Shown: positions 28,801 through 38,242 of the stretch, in pieces
How the letters are laid out: each line of letters begins with the position of its first letter
Numbering within the stretch: position 1 is the stretch's first letter
Origin: Campylobacter fetus subsp. fetus
GTDB taxonomy: Bacteria; Campylobacterota; Campylobacteria; Campylobacterales; Campylobacteraceae
Direction of reading: 5' to 3'
Length of the DNA stretch: 64,000 nt
Assembly: GCF_900475935.1 (NCBI RefSeq)
Contig: NZ_LS483431.1
Coordinates: forward strand, 1,116,001-1,180,000
The notes under the pieces: model-generated
Database searches by the model: none
Told to the model about the DNA's origin: nothing
The model's input: only the letters and a program-made list of their open reading frames with translations
Program-made: the position numbers and the translations under genes

Positions 28801-30272
28801 TATTTGCAGCCTTTTTCGGCATTTCTAGCAAGTTTAACCAGATAATATAAATTTGCTCTCACTCCAGCTCCAGTAGCTCCAGACTGATTATAACCCCAAG
28901 CCTTTTCCGTATAAGCGGGTCCGGCGATATCAAGATGCAGCCATTTATCTTTATAATCGTCTTTTATAAATTTATCTAAAAATATACCGGCAGTTATAGC
29001 TCCGCCGTATCTGCTTGAAGATGTATTGCTTATATCTGCTATTTGAGATTTCACAAGTTCTCTTAAATGATCATTAAACTCTAAAATAGTCAAAAACTCG
29101 CCACTCTTTTTCGTAAAATTTTTGAACTCATTTTGGAGTTCATAGTTGTTTCCCATAATCCCTGTAGTATATTCACCAAGACCGACAACGCAAGCACCTG
29201 TTAAAGTTGCCATATCTATAAGAAGATCAGGTTTCAACTCACTTTGCGCCCAGTCAAGACAATCGGCTAGTACAAGACGACCTTCTGCGTCCGTGTTTCT
29301 TACTTCAACACTAACGCCGCTTCTGGTGATCAGCACGTCGTCCGGTTTATACGCATTACCGCCTATCATATTTTCAGTTGCACCTAAAACAGCGTGTATC
29401 TCGAAAGGAAGCCCCATTCTAGCTGCTCCCATTATGATCGCCATAGCAGCTGCCGCACCGCTTTTATCTGATTTCATAGTTAGCATATAATCACTCGGTT
29501 TTAAACTTAGTCCGCCACTATCATAAGTTAAGCCTTTACCTACAAAAACAACCTTTTTAAGACTGTTATCTTTTGGAGTATATTTTAAATGAATTAGACG
29601 AGGAGGATGCGCACTAGCTCTATTTACCGCTAAAAATGCATTCATATTTTGTGATTTTATATAGTTTTCATCATGAATTTTACACTCTATACTAGGATAA
29701 CTAAGGGACAGCTTTTTTGCATCTTCTGCCATTTTTTGAGGAGTATAAATATCGGGTATTTCATTTACTATATCTTTTGCATAGTTTGTAGATTCTGCTA
29801 TTATCTGAGCATGTTGTAAGCCAAGATTTGCTTCAAATAAAGCTATCTGCTTACCGCTAAACTCATCGGTAGAAATATAAATTTCGCTTATAGAGCTCTC
29901 TTTTTTTTCAGTTTTATACTTATCAAATTTGTAACTACCTAGCAAAAATCCTTCGCCTATAGCCTGAAAACTCATTTTAAAGCAGCATCCTACGTAACTA
30001 GCCATTTTAATAGTTTTTAAATTCAAATCTTTTAATGCGTTATAAGCATTTGAAACACCTAATCTAATACTATTTGGCTCAAGATCTTTTATGCCAACAT
30101 AAATTCTTCTTAAAGTTGTTAGATTAAGAACATTTTCACCTTTAAATTTAAAAAAATCAAACTCATCTCCGTCTTTTATAAATTTATGATTTAAATCTTT
30201 ATTGACAACAAAAATTATTTCGTAATCGGCTTTTATATCATCTAATGGTTTTTCAATTATTGTGAATTTCAT
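28800..30272 (-). CDS. pepA: Leucyl aminopeptidase (M17)
   Basis: Dimetal cytosolic aminopeptidase that releases N-terminal residues. The 490 residues include the M17 signature NTDAEGRLVLADCLDW, metal-binding KSDKSGAAA and KGLTYDSGGLSLK. An in-frame ATG at 30290 exists, but the ATG at 30272 has AAAGGA nine bases upstream and is preferred. The gene overlaps dedA by 20 bases. Confidence 0.94.
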   Translation of the reverse strand: MKFTIIEKPLDDIKADYEIIFVVNKDLNHKFIKDGDEFDFFKFKGENVLNLTTLRRIYVGIKDLEPNSIRLGVSNAYNALKDLNLKTIKMASYVGCCFKMSFQAIGEGFLLGSYKFDKYKTEKKESSISEIYISTDEFSGKQIALFEANLGLQHAQIIAESTNYAKDIVNEIPDIYTPQKMAEDAKKLSLSYPSIECKIHDENYIKSQNMNAFLAVNRASAHPPRLIHLKYTPKDNSLKKVVFVGKGLTYDSGGLSLKPSDYMLTMKSDKSGAAAAMAIIMGAARMGLPFEIHAVLGATENMIGGNAYKPDDVLITRSGVSVEVRNTDAEGRLVLADCLDWAQSELKPDLLIDMATLTGACVVGLGEYTTGIMGNNYELQNEFKNFTKKSGEFLTILEFNDHLRELVKSQIADISNTSSSRYGGAITAGIFLDKFIKDDYKDKWLHLDIAGPAYTEKAWGYNQSGATGAGVRANLYYLVKLARNAEKGCK

Positions 30273-30864
30273 GTCGTTTTTTCCTTTCATTTAGTATATT
30301 TTTTTCCAATTGTTTAAATCCTAAAATCAACGCTGTTAAGAACAGTATGATGATAGGTATAGCAAAGTACCAGTGAGCTTCTGCCCAGTGAATCGCATTC
30401 CAGATCTGCTGACCGAAATACCAAGCTAAGAGTATTGTTATAGCAGCCCACATCCAAGCACTTAGCAAATTTATAAATGCAAATTTTTTAGCACTATAAC
30501 GAGTTATACCAATACTCATAGGTATAATCGTGCGAAATCCATACATATAACGCTGGATAAAAATTATAGGCCAACCGTATCGTCCTAAAAGCAGATGCGC
30601 AACTGCGAATTTTCGTCTCTGTTTAACAAGTTTTTTTTGAATATATTTTTTATTATATCTACCTATATAAAAATAAATTTGATCTCCCACAAATCCGCCT
30701 ATACCGGCTACAAACACTATCATAGCAAGATTTACATGCCCTTCGTGAGCTAGTATTCCAGCAAGTATGAGAGCTATCTCACCTTCCATAATACACCAAG
30801 CAAAAATAATAAGATACGCCCAATTTTTGTATTCAAATAATATATGTTTTAAGGTCTCTTCCAT
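30253..30864 (-). CDS. DedA family membrane protein
   Basis: 203 residues with four to five transmembrane helices. DedA features are the EGEIALILAGILAHEG re-entrant segment, the FVGDQIYFYIGRY motif and the RYMYGFRTIIPMSIGI element. DedA proteins include undecaprenyl-phosphate and phospholipid flippases; which type this is cannot be told. GAGG lies seven bases before the ATG. It lies two bases after apt. Confidence 0.9.
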   Translation of the reverse strand: MEETLKHILFEYKNWAYLIIFAWCIMEGEIALILAGILAHEGHVNLAMIVFVAGIGGFVGDQIYFYIGRYNKKYIQKKLVKQRRKFAVAHLLLGRYGWPIIFIQRYMYGFRTIIPMSIGITRYSAKKFAFINLLSAWMWAAITILLAWYFGQQIWNAIHWAEAHWYFAIPIIILFLTALILGFKQLEKNILNERKKRHEIHNN

Positions 30865-30866
30865 CT

Positions 30867-31415
30867 TTAGACCTCTAAAACACTATAAACTGGGCACTCG
30901 CTTTTAAGCTCTTTGCTTCCTCCAAGTTCCACTAAATCCACTAAAAAACAAGCTTCTACTAAATTTACGCCTAATTTTTTTAGAAGCTGAGACGAGGCTT
31001 TTGCCGTGCCTCCGGTTGCTATTAAATCATCCACCAAAAGCACTTTAGGATTTTTGATGCTATCAAATGCGTCAATGTGCATTTCAACTTCATCAAATCC
31101 ATACTCCAAGCTATATTTTTGTGAAATTGTTATATAAGGAAGTTTATTTGGTTTTCTAACAGGTACAAATCCTAAATTTAGTCTCGCACTAAGTGCCGCA
31201 CCTAAAATAAATCCTCTGCTCTCTATACCGACTATAAAATCTAAATTTTCATCTTTATATCTATCTTCTAGGTGATCAAGTAGAAATTTAAAAGCTTTAG
31301 CATTGCCTAAAAGCGTGGTTATATCTTTAAATATAATTCCCGGTTTTGGAAAATTTTTTATATCTCTTATAGTACCCAAAAGATACTCTTTATCAAATTT
31401 AGAAAGTTCTTTCAT
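30867..31415 (-). CDS. apt: Adenine phosphoribosyltransferase
   Basis: Purine salvage enzyme (adenine + PRPP to AMP), 182 residues. PRPP-binding [16 protein letters not shown] and the [15 protein letters not shown] substrate loop (in VGIESRGF) are intact. AAGGA lies directly before the ATG. The dedA-apt-rpiB neighbourhood is that of C. jejuni. Confidence 0.95.
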   Translation of the reverse strand: MKELSKFDKEYLLGTIRDIKNFPKPGIIFKDITTLLGNAKAFKFLLDHLEDRYKDENLDFIVGIESRGFILGAALSARLNLGFVPVRKPNKLPYITISQKYSLEYGFDEVEMHIDAFDSIKNPKVLLVDDLIATGGTAKASSQLLKKLGVNLVEACFLVDLVELGGSKELKSECPVYSVLEV

Positions 31416-31428
31416 TTTTATCCTTACT

Positions 31429-31761
31429 TTATAGTAGAGCTTCTATCTTGCCCTCTAGCTCTTTTATTCTTAATCTTAATTTATCATTTTCTATACGGTA
31501 CTGAGAATTTCTAGTACGAAGACTAGTAACATCTGATTTAATTTTATTTAGTTCATCTGTTAAAATATCGATATTTCCTAATGAACGTTGGAGCTGAACT
31601 TGTAGTTTCCTGATAACTATTTCGGTATCATCAAGATTATTTTTCATAAAATCACGCATTGAGCGCTCTTTTCTAAGCAAAGTTTTATAATAAAACACCA
31701 TTACTACGAGATATATGCTAAAGCATATTAAAAATGTATAAAATAACCAATCCACTAGCAT
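31429..31761 (-). CDS. Small membrane protein with coiled coil
   Basis: 110 residues: one N-terminal transmembrane helix ([20 protein letters not shown]) and a cytoplasmic helical tail with heptads (about 45-108), suited to a dimeric coiled coil. It overlaps rpiB by seven bases. A homologue occurs in the same place in C. jejuni (Cj0926, from memory). Function unknown; FtsB-like or scaffold roles are speculation. Confidence 0.75.
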   Translation of the reverse strand: MLVDWLFYTFLICFSIYLVVMVFYYKTLLRKERSMRDFMKNNLDDTEIVIRKLQVQLQRSLGNIDILTDELNKIKSDVTSLRTRNSQYRIENDKLRLRIKELEGKIEALL

Positions 31762-32201
31762 TTGTAGTTTCCTAATTTATAAACTCTTTTTTCATGTCTA
31801 CCACCGGCAAACTCAGTAGTAAAAAATACTTTTACCATATCTTGAATGATACTAGTTCCGACTATTCTGCCGCCAAAGCAAAGTACATTTGCATCATTAT
31901 GCTCACGAGCTAATTTTGCAGTAGTAGCATCATGGCAAAGAGCGCATCTTATATGAGGATGGCGATTTGCGGCTATGGATATGCCTATTCCTGTTCCGCA
32001 TATTAAAATACCAAATTTAAAATCGTTATTTATATTTTCAGCCATTTTATCGGCAAAATCAGGATAATCTACGCTCATATCTTTAGAATATGCTCCAAGA
32101 TCAACCACATCAAACTCGAAATTTGATAAATAACTTTTTACAAACTCCTTAGTATCAAATCCAGCGTGATCACTTGCTATAAAAATCTGAGCAACTTTCA
32201 T
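31755..32201 (-). CDS. rpiB: Ribose-5-phosphate isomerase B
   Basis: Interconverts ribose-5-P and ribulose-5-P. 148 residues with N-terminal IFIASDHAGFDTKE, the CGTGIGISIAANRHPHIRCA active-site loop and NVLCFGGRIVG, all typical. It is first of the minus-strand run down to ychF, with its own likely promoter. Confidence 0.95.
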   Translation of the reverse strand: MKVAQIFIASDHAGFDTKEFVKSYLSNFEFDVVDLGAYSKDMSVDYPDFADKMAENINNDFKFGILICGTGIGISIAANRHPHIRCALCHDATTAKLAREHNDANVLCFGGRIVGTSIIQDMVKVFFTTEFAGGRHEKRVYKLGNYKC

Positions 32202-32233
32202 AAAATCATCCCATAACCTTTAAATTTCGCATA

Positions 32234-32239
32234 ATTATA
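32234..32239 (-). promoter_or_regulatory. Probable -10 box for the rpiB operon
   Basis: TATAAT on the minus strand, preceded by T-rich sequence, about 33 bases before the rpiB ATG. Confidence 0.5.
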
Positions 32240-32255
32240 TCATAAAAACCTGAAT

Positions 32256-32900
32256 TTAGCGTGATATAAGCATAGTTCTAACCAAATCCAAAATAGTATA
32301 AATAGGTGAAAAAACATAACTAGCCACTGGACTTATGATCAAAATTACAAGAATTATAAATCCATATCTGCTAAGACTTTGATATAAATTTGCTAATTTT
32401 TCAAATTTAAAAATCCTTAAAACATAAGAAAGAGCATGTGATCCATCAAGAGGCGGTATAGGATAAAGATTAAAAATTCCTAATATCAAATTTATAGTTA
32501 AAAGCATGCTTATCGCTCTTAGGCCAAACTCTGGAGCGATTCCGAAATATATAAGCAAAAATGAAGCCAAAGCAAGTAAAAAATTATAAACAATGCCCGC
32601 CAAGCTAACACATATGGCGCCAAAATATCCACCGTTTTTAATCACTGTATATGTATTTATAGGAACAGGTTTTGCCCAACCAAATAAAACTCCGCCGGCT
32701 AAATACATAAGCGATGGAACCACAATCGTACCTAAAATATCGATATGTTTTAAAGGATTTATACTAAGTCTGCCTGCATTTTTTGCCGTATTATCTTTAA
32801 ATTTAAAAGCGACAAAACCATGGGCTATCTCATGACCTACTACAGATATTATCAAAACTACAACAAGCGTTATTATAGTAGGCGCATCAAAATTACTCAT
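32256..32900 (-). CDS. Site-2-protease family membrane metalloprotease (M50)
   Basis: 214 residues, about five to six transmembrane helices. HEIAHG in the first helix gives the HExxH zinc site, and a later NLYPIPPLDGSH supplies the third ligand (NPxPPLDG type). It belongs to the short YwhC-like M50 group without PDZ domain. The target is unknown. It overlaps lepB by eight bases. Confidence 0.9.
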   Translation of the reverse strand: MSNFDAPTIITLVVVLIISVVGHEIAHGFVAFKFKDNTAKNAGRLSINPLKHIDILGTIVVPSLMYLAGGVLFGWAKPVPINTYTVIKNGGYFGAICVSLAGIVYNFLLALASFLLIYFGIAPEFGLRAISMLLTINLILGIFNLYPIPPLDGSHALSYVLRIFKFEKLANLYQSLSRYGFIILVILIISPVASYVFSPIYTILDLVRTMLISR

Positions 32901-33750
32901 GTATCAGCGTCTCATCAGTCTCTAAGGTGCTAGCGAGTCTGCCTATTCTCTCCCATCTAACTTTATACTCTTTATCCCAACTAAAATATACAAACCAAGG
33001 TTTTCCAACTATGTATTTATACGGTACGCTTCCCCAAAATCTGCTGTCATTGCTATTTTCTCTATTATCTCCGACCATAAAGAACTCATTTTCTGGAACT
33101 TTAAAGTAAAATGCATTAAAAGGAAGCCCGTCCACGGACGGAAGTTCCTGAATAAGTGCTGGAGTCATAGCAAATTTATTTTGATTTAGATAATAAAGCG
33201 CTATGGTAAATGTATCTGCGCTTTGCCCGGCAAAATTATCTTTTTCACCCCTATTTTCATAGTGAATACCTTTAAATTTATAAGGCTCTTTAACAAATTT
33301 CTTACCAAGTAGTGTAACAATATCGTTTTTATTATAGTTTTCTTCTATCTGAGCATCACCGCCAGAAGGTCTTAAATACATAGTTTTTGGTGCAAATATC
33401 ACCTCATCGCCGCCATTTGCAAAATTTCTTTTTACATAGTAAATTTTAGGATCTCCGGGATATCTAAAAACAACGATATCTCCACGTTTTGGCTTACTTC
33501 CTTCTATTATATGTCCATCTCCGTCACTATCAAACCAAACAGGAACTTCTAAAAACGGAATATGCGGAGTAGAGACGCCATAAGCAAATTTTTTTACAAA
33601 TAAATGATCACCTATAAGAAGCGTATTTTTCATAGAACCACTTGGTATAACAAAAGCTTGAGCGACAAAAAATATAAACAACAAAACTATAATTATAGTC
33701 CCGGTCCAACTGCTAGAAAAATTATAAGCTTTAGAAAGAAATTTTTTCAT
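32893..33750 (-). CDS. lepB: Signal peptidase I
   Basis: Removes Sec signal peptides at the outer face of the inner membrane. 285 residues; one N-terminal transmembrane anchor (about 17-35), catalytic S39 in PSGSMKNTL and general base K107 in IYYVKR. Box E GDNRENSNDSRFWG is intact. It overlaps folD by four bases (ATGA). Confidence 0.95.
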   Translation of the reverse strand: MKKFLSKAYNFSSSWTGTIIIVLLFIFFVAQAFVIPSGSMKNTLLIGDHLFVKKFAYGVSTPHIPFLEVPVWFDSDGDGHIIEGSKPKRGDIVVFRYPGDPKIYYVKRNFANGGDEVIFAPKTMYLRPSGGDAQIEENYNKNDIVTLLGKKFVKEPYKFKGIHYENRGEKDNFAGQSADTFTIALYYLNQNKFAMTPALIQELPSVDGLPFNAFYFKVPENEFFMVGDNRENSNDSRFWGSVPYKYIVGKPWFVYFSWDKEYKVRWERIGRLASTLETDETLIHE

Positions 33751-34598
33751 ACATTGCGCTTTCTATTTTTAGCAGATTTTAATGTATTACTTAAAAGCAT
33801 AGCGATAGTCATAGGTCCAACGCCGCCTGGAACAGGCGTGATGAGAGAGCATTTTGGAGCAACACTATCAAAATCCACGTCGCCTACTAACTTACCACTA
33901 TCTAAACGATTTATGCCTACATCAATGACTATAGCGCCATCGCTCACCATATCGGCATTTAAGAAATTTGGTCTTCCGACTGCTACTACTACAAGCTTAG
34001 CACGTCTGGTTATTTCGGGGAGATTTTTAGTTTTAGAATGAGCGATGCTTATAGTTGCTCCAGCATTTAAAAGAAGGCTCGCCATAGGCTTTCCGACTAT
34101 ATTGCTTCTTCCTATAACGACTGCATCGATACCTTGCAAATTTACGTCATACTCTTTTAAAAGTTCCATTATGCCAAGCGGAGTGCAAGGCACGAATCCA
34201 TCAAGTCCGCTTGAGAGTTTTCCAACATTTACAGCGTGAAATCCGTCAACGTCCTTAGTCGGATCGATAGCTTCCAACACTCTGTTTGTGTCTATATGTT
34301 TTGGCAATGGAAGCTGAACTAAAATACCATCAATGCTATCGTCTAAATTTAAAACCTCTATAAGAGCTAAAAGCTCGCTTTGACTAGTTTCTTTACTAAG
34401 CCTATGCATCACCGAACCCATTTCACAAGCCAGGCAAGCTTTTTCTTTACTTGCGACGTATGTTTGGCTGGCTTTATCCTCTCCTACTAAAATTACTGCT
34501 AATGTTGGGGTTATACCTGATTTTTTTAAGCTTATTGCTTCGTTTTTTACGTATTCTTTGACTTTTGCACTTACGCTTTTTCCATCTATGATCTGCAA
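33747..34598 (-). CDS. folD: Methylenetetrahydrofolate dehydrogenase / cyclohydrolase
   Basis: Bifunctional one-carbon enzyme, 283 residues. Substrate motif GEDKASQTYVASKEKAC with the catalytic Lys, PLPKHIDTNRVLEAIDPTKDVDG, the NADP loop VVIGRSNIVGKP and C-terminal PVPGGVGPMTIAM are present. The start is TTG, with GGA six to seven bases upstream. It works in the same folate cycle as GlyA. It is divergent from the cytochrome gene across 77 bases. Confidence 0.95.
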   Translation of the reverse strand: MQIIDGKSVSAKVKEYVKNEAISLKKSGITPTLAVILVGEDKASQTYVASKEKACLACEMGSVMHRLSKETSQSELLALIEVLNLDDSIDGILVQLPLPKHIDTNRVLEAIDPTKDVDGFHAVNVGKLSSGLDGFVPCTPLGIMELLKEYDVNLQGIDAVVIGRSNIVGKPMASLLLNAGATISIAHSKTKNLPEITRRAKLVVVAVGRPNFLNADMVSDGAIVIDVGINRLDSGKLVGDVDFDSVAPKCSLITPVPGGVGPMTIAMLLSNTLKSAKNRKRNV

Positions 34599-34675
34599 AG
34601 TTCATCCTTTTTATACTTTTTTTATTACAAAAATTGTATCATATCAAAATTCAAATTAAACTCAGGTGATTTTAG

Positions 34676-35032
34676 ATGAAATTTCTTTATATTTTTTTAA
34701 TGTCTTTTAGTTTTTTAATGGCTGAAGAGTTCATAACAAAATTAGAATACGCTAAAATGCTATATCAAAATCCACGCGGCATCGGATGCAATAAATGTCA
34801 CGGTGAAAAAGGAGAGGGAAGCCTCATAGTAAAATATAAAAATTTAGATAGGAAAAACAATGTTTACGTAGAAAAATCACTTATTGCTCCAAGGATAAAT
34901 AATCTCGATTTTGATAAATTTAAATCAGCAGTCAAAGAGTCAAAAGGTATAATGCCGAGCTACTTTTTAACAGATAACGAGATACTAAATTTATACGAAT
35001 ATATAAAAACTTTTAATAAGGAAAACAAATGA
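34676..35032 (+). CDS. Small periplasmic c-type cytochrome
   Basis: 118 residues with a Sec signal (MKFLYIFLMSFSFLMAEE) and one haem motif CNKCH at about 39-43, within a GEKGEG loop. The likely distal ligand is the Met of GIMPSYF in the C-terminal half. The pattern is a class I monohaem cytochrome. It overlaps hemL by four bases, linking it to haem synthesis. Electron partner unknown. Confidence 0.87.
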   Translation: MKFLYIFLMSFSFLMAEEFITKLEYAKMLYQNPRGIGCNKCHGEKGEGSLIVKYKNLDRKNNVYVEKSLIAPRINNLDFDKFKSAVKESKGIMPSYFLTDNEILNLYEYIKTFNKENK

Positions 35033-36300
35033 CTAATAAAAATGCTTTTTTAGAAGCTAAAACATATATACCAGGCGGTGTCGATTCTCCTGTAAGGGCT
35101 TTTGGATCGGTAGGGTCAGATCCTGTTTTTATAGATCACGGCAATGGCGAGTTTTTATACGATATTGAAGGAAATGAGTATATAGATTATGTTCTTAGCT
35201 GGGGTCCTCTTATATTTGGTCATTGCGACTCGGATATAGAGGAAGCTGTTATCAAAACTGCGAAAAAAGGACTTAGCTTTGGTGCTCCGTGTCTGCTTGA
35301 AACAGCTCTTGCAAAACTTGTTTTATCAAAATTTCCATGGTTGGGAAAAATTCGTTTTGTAAGCAGTGGAACAGAAGCTACAATGAGTGCAATAAGATTG
35401 GCTCGTGGATATAGCAAAAAAAACGGTATTATTAAATTCGAAGGCTGCTACCACGGACACAGCGATAGTTTATTAGTAAAAGCCGGTAGCGGAGCTACGA
35501 CTTTTGGATATTCAAGCTCACTTGGAGTACCTGAAGATATCGTAAAAAACACGCACATTGCTATTTACAACGATATTCAAAGCGTAGAGCAATGCTTTAA
35601 AAATGAAGATATAGGAGTTATCATAGTAGAACCGATCGCAGGAAATATGGGATTAGTCCCAGCAGATCAAGTATTTCTAGATGCGCTTAGAAAACTTTGT
35701 GATGAGTACGGCGCGGTTTTGATATTTGATGAAGTTATGAGCGGATTTAGAGCAAGCGCTACTGGAAGCTATGAATTTAATAAAATACAAGCCGATATCG
35801 TAACTTTCGGTAAAGTAATCGGCGGAGGAATGAGTGCTGCGGCGTTTGCGGCAAAAAACGAGATAATGGAGATGATAAGCCCGCTTGGAGGAGTATATCA
35901 AGCAGGAACTTTAAGCGGAAATCCAGTAGCCATGGCAGCCGGACTTGCATCGCTAAGCAAAATATATAACTCTCCAAATTTATATAAAGATTTAGAAAAC
36001 AAATCCAAATTTATAGTAGAAGCATTGGAAAATAGTGCTAAAAAAGCAGGTATAGCTTTGCAAACCGAAGTTAGAGGATCTATGTGGGGATACTTTTTTA
36101 ATGATAGGCCTGTTAAAAACTATAAAGACGCATTAAACTCGGACACGAAAATGTTTGCTAAATTTCACGCACAAATGATAAAGCGCGGCATCTATCTAGC
36201 TCCTAGTCAGTTTGAAACAGGATTTGTATGCGATAAACTTAGCCAAAAAAGCCTAGAAAAAACAGCAAATGCGATAGAAGAAAGTTTCAAAGCGTTATGA
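35029..36300 (+). CDS. hemL: Glutamate-1-semialdehyde 2,1-aminomutase
   Basis: Makes 5-aminolevulinate for haem from glutamate semialdehyde. 423 residues, PLP fold; N-terminal YIPGGVDSPVRAF, RFVSSGTEATMSAIRLAR, the DEVMSGFR loop and the PLP lysine in TFGKVIGGGM. It overlaps genes on both sides by about four bases. Confidence 0.96.
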   Translation: MTNKNAFLEAKTYIPGGVDSPVRAFGSVGSDPVFIDHGNGEFLYDIEGNEYIDYVLSWGPLIFGHCDSDIEEAVIKTAKKGLSFGAPCLLETALAKLVLSKFPWLGKIRFVSSGTEATMSAIRLARGYSKKNGIIKFEGCYHGHSDSLLVKAGSGATTFGYSSSLGVPEDIVKNTHIAIYNDIQSVEQCFKNEDIGVIIVEPIAGNMGLVPADQVFLDALRKLCDEYGAVLIFDEVMSGFRASATGSYEFNKIQADIVTFGKVIGGGMSAAAFAAKNEIMEMISPLGGVYQAGTLSGNPVAMAAGLASLSKIYNSPNLYKDLENKSKFIVEALENSAKKAGIALQTEVRGSMWGYFFNDRPVKNYKDALNSDTKMFAKFHAQMIKRGIYLAPSQFETGFVCDKLSQKSLEKTANAIEESFKAL

Positions 36301-36584
36301 GTGAAAAATCAAATAGAGCCACAAACATAAACAAAGCAATCAGAGCAGCAGACGGGTTAAGTCTTGGTATTTCTATGGTTGTAGCTGTGATAATGGGATT
36401 TGGTATTGGATGGGGTTTGAAGCTATTAAGCGGCTCTAACTGGGGACTTGGAATAGGTATTTTTATAGGCGTAGCAGCAGCTATAAATAACGTATATAAA
36501 GCTTACAAATCGCAGATTAAAAGCTATGAGGAATTTAAAAACAAACCATCACCGAATTTTAAAGACGATGATGATGAAATTTAA
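36297..36584 (+). CDS. AtpZ/AtpI-like membrane protein
   Basis: 95 residues with two transmembrane helices (LGISMVVAVIMGFGIGWGLK and LGIGIFIGVAAAINNVYKAY), separated by a short loop, with an acidic tail. This matches the AtpZ/I family usually linked to F-type ATP synthase or magnesium handling. Here it follows hemL, as in C. jejuni, with no atp genes nearby. Confidence 0.82.
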   Translation: MSEKSNRATNINKAIRAADGLSLGISMVVAVIMGFGIGWGLKLLSGSNWGLGIGIFIGVAAAINNVYKAYKSQIKSYEEFKNKPSPNFKDDDDEI

Positions 36585-37029
36585 AAATCTTATTATATTT
36601 TATGTTTTTTTAGACGCTGTTTTGATACTATTTATGGCAGCGTTTGGATATATTTATCTTTTAAATTCGCAAGTAGCTTTTATCTGTTCTACTTTTATAC
36701 TTTTTACTAGTTATTACGGATACAAAAAAAGAATTAATGAAAAATCTATAAATTATCAATTAAGTGCGCAAGAAAAATCATTTTTTGACGATAATGAAGA
36801 AGATGATAATGATTTAGATATAAAAGAGATCAAAAAAAAGGCTAAATTTAAAAAAATGGATATTGTAGGAGCATTTAAACCATATAGGCTGCTTGGATAT
36901 ATTACTCTTATTTTAGCATTTTTTATGCTTCTAAGAAGAGAATTATTTGAGCCGTTTTCTTTCCTCTTAGGGCTAGTTTTGATGCCTCTTGGAGTATTTT
37001 TAGCTGGAGTTTTTACACGTGGTAAGTAG
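36574..37029 (+). CDS. Hypothetical inner-membrane protein
   Basis: About 151 residues. Two N-terminal hydrophobic helices, an acidic cytoplasmic stretch (SFFDDNEEDDNDLD) and two C-terminal helices. Three consecutive ATG codons (36568-36576) are possible starts; I chose the last, with AAAG upstream, but cannot separate them. An earlier in-frame ATG at 36526 is unlikely. It overlaps both neighbours. Function unknown. Confidence 0.7.
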   Translation: MKFKNLIIFYVFLDAVLILFMAAFGYIYLLNSQVAFICSTFILFTSYYGYKKRINEKSINYQLSAQEKSFFDDNEEDDNDLDIKEIKKKAKFKKMDIVGAFKPYRLLGYITLILAFFMLLRRELFEPFSFLLGLVLMPLGVFLAGVFTRGK

Positions 37030-38242
37030 CAAAAGAGTTATAATATCGCTAAGTGCGCTATTTTTTGGAATGTCATTCATTTTTATTGCAAACGGTTTAG
37101 TAGTAAGTTCTGCTGGTGTGCTCCTTACTAGTATGAATGCAGATAAAACGATGATCGGAGTGATAACATCGTTTTTTTTCATAGGAGCGCTTACTTGCAC
37201 GGTAGTTTCTCATAGACTTATTTCAAAAGTCGGTCATATGAGAGCTTATGCTATATTTACTGCAATTTTTGCTATTTCAGCTTTATTGCATGATTTAAGC
37301 AGCAATCTTATAGTTTGGGCTTTTTTAAGATTTATGCTCGGATTTTGTTATTATAGTATAGTAATGGTAATAGAAAGCTGGCTAAATGCAAAAACCGCAA
37401 ACTCTATTAGATCACGAGTTTTAGCGTTTTATGAGATTATATTTTACAGCTGCTTTGGTCTAGGAGCTATTATTATGAGTCTAAATTTAGATGCTACAAA
37501 AGTATTTTTAATAGGAACTATATTCATTATACTAGGTTCCATTCCTCTTAATTTTTTAAAAGTAAGGTCACCGCAAATTCCCCAAACTGCAAATATTAGC
37601 CTACCTAAAATTTACGGTATAGCTCCTCTGGCCTTAGCAACTAGCATAGTAGCAGGACTTCTTATAAATGGATTTTTTTCCATGTCTGCTCTATTTATAC
37701 TAGCTCAAGGATATAGTGCAAAAGAAGCCGGCGTATTTATAGTTTCATCTATGTGCGGTGGATTTTTATCACATATGTTTTTTGGAGTTTTATCGGATAA
37801 ATTTGGAAGAAAATTTGCCATTATTTTAGCCTCTTGTATAGCACTTATCTCGTCACTTTTATTTATAGTTATAAAACCGTCTATAAATATTCAATATATT
37901 TTTGCATTTTTTTTAGGTATAGGAATTTTCGTATTATATGCACTAGCTCTTGCTAGAGCAAATGATGTTATAGAAGATAAAAGCAGATGCGTAGAAGTCG
38001 GAAGAGCGCTGTTATTTAGCTATCTTTTAGGATCATTTTTTTCTCCACTTATAATCGGATTTGCGATAAATACGCTTGGGGATTTTGGTTTTATATATTT
38101 TTATAGTTTAACGCTTGCTTTGCTGATAGTATTTGCAATATTTCAAAAATCAATTCCAAAAGAACTTGAAGTCGCATTTACAAGACATAGCGGTCATAGC
38201 GTAGTTTTTGATGAGTTAAAAGATGATAATCACAAACAATAA
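37019..38242 (+). CDS. Major facilitator superfamily transporter
   Basis: 407 residues, about 12 transmembrane helices. MFS loop motifs are visible after helix 2 (SHRLISKVGHMRAY) and in the second half (GVLSDKFGRKFA). It resembles the YcaD/sugar-phosphate antiporter-like group by its general layout, but the substrate cannot be named. The GTG start has GGAG nine bases upstream. It overlaps the preceding gene by 11 bases and the FliK-like gene by 20. Confidence 0.85.
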   Translation: MVSSKRVIISLSALFFGMSFIFIANGLVVSSAGVLLTSMNADKTMIGVITSFFFIGALTCTVVSHRLISKVGHMRAYAIFTAIFAISALLHDLSSNLIVWAFLRFMLGFCYYSIVMVIESWLNAKTANSIRSRVLAFYEIIFYSCFGLGAIIMSLNLDATKVFLIGTIFIILGSIPLNFLKVRSPQIPQTANISLPKIYGIAPLALATSIVAGLLINGFFSMSALFILAQGYSAKEAGVFIVSSMCGGFLSHMFFGVLSDKFGRKFAIILASCIALISSLLFIVIKPSINIQYIFAFFLGIGIFVLYALALARANDVIEDKSRCVEVGRALLFSYLLGSFFSPLIIGFAINTLGDFGFIYFYSLTLALLIVFAIFQKSIPKELEVAFTRHSGHSVVFDELKDDNHKQ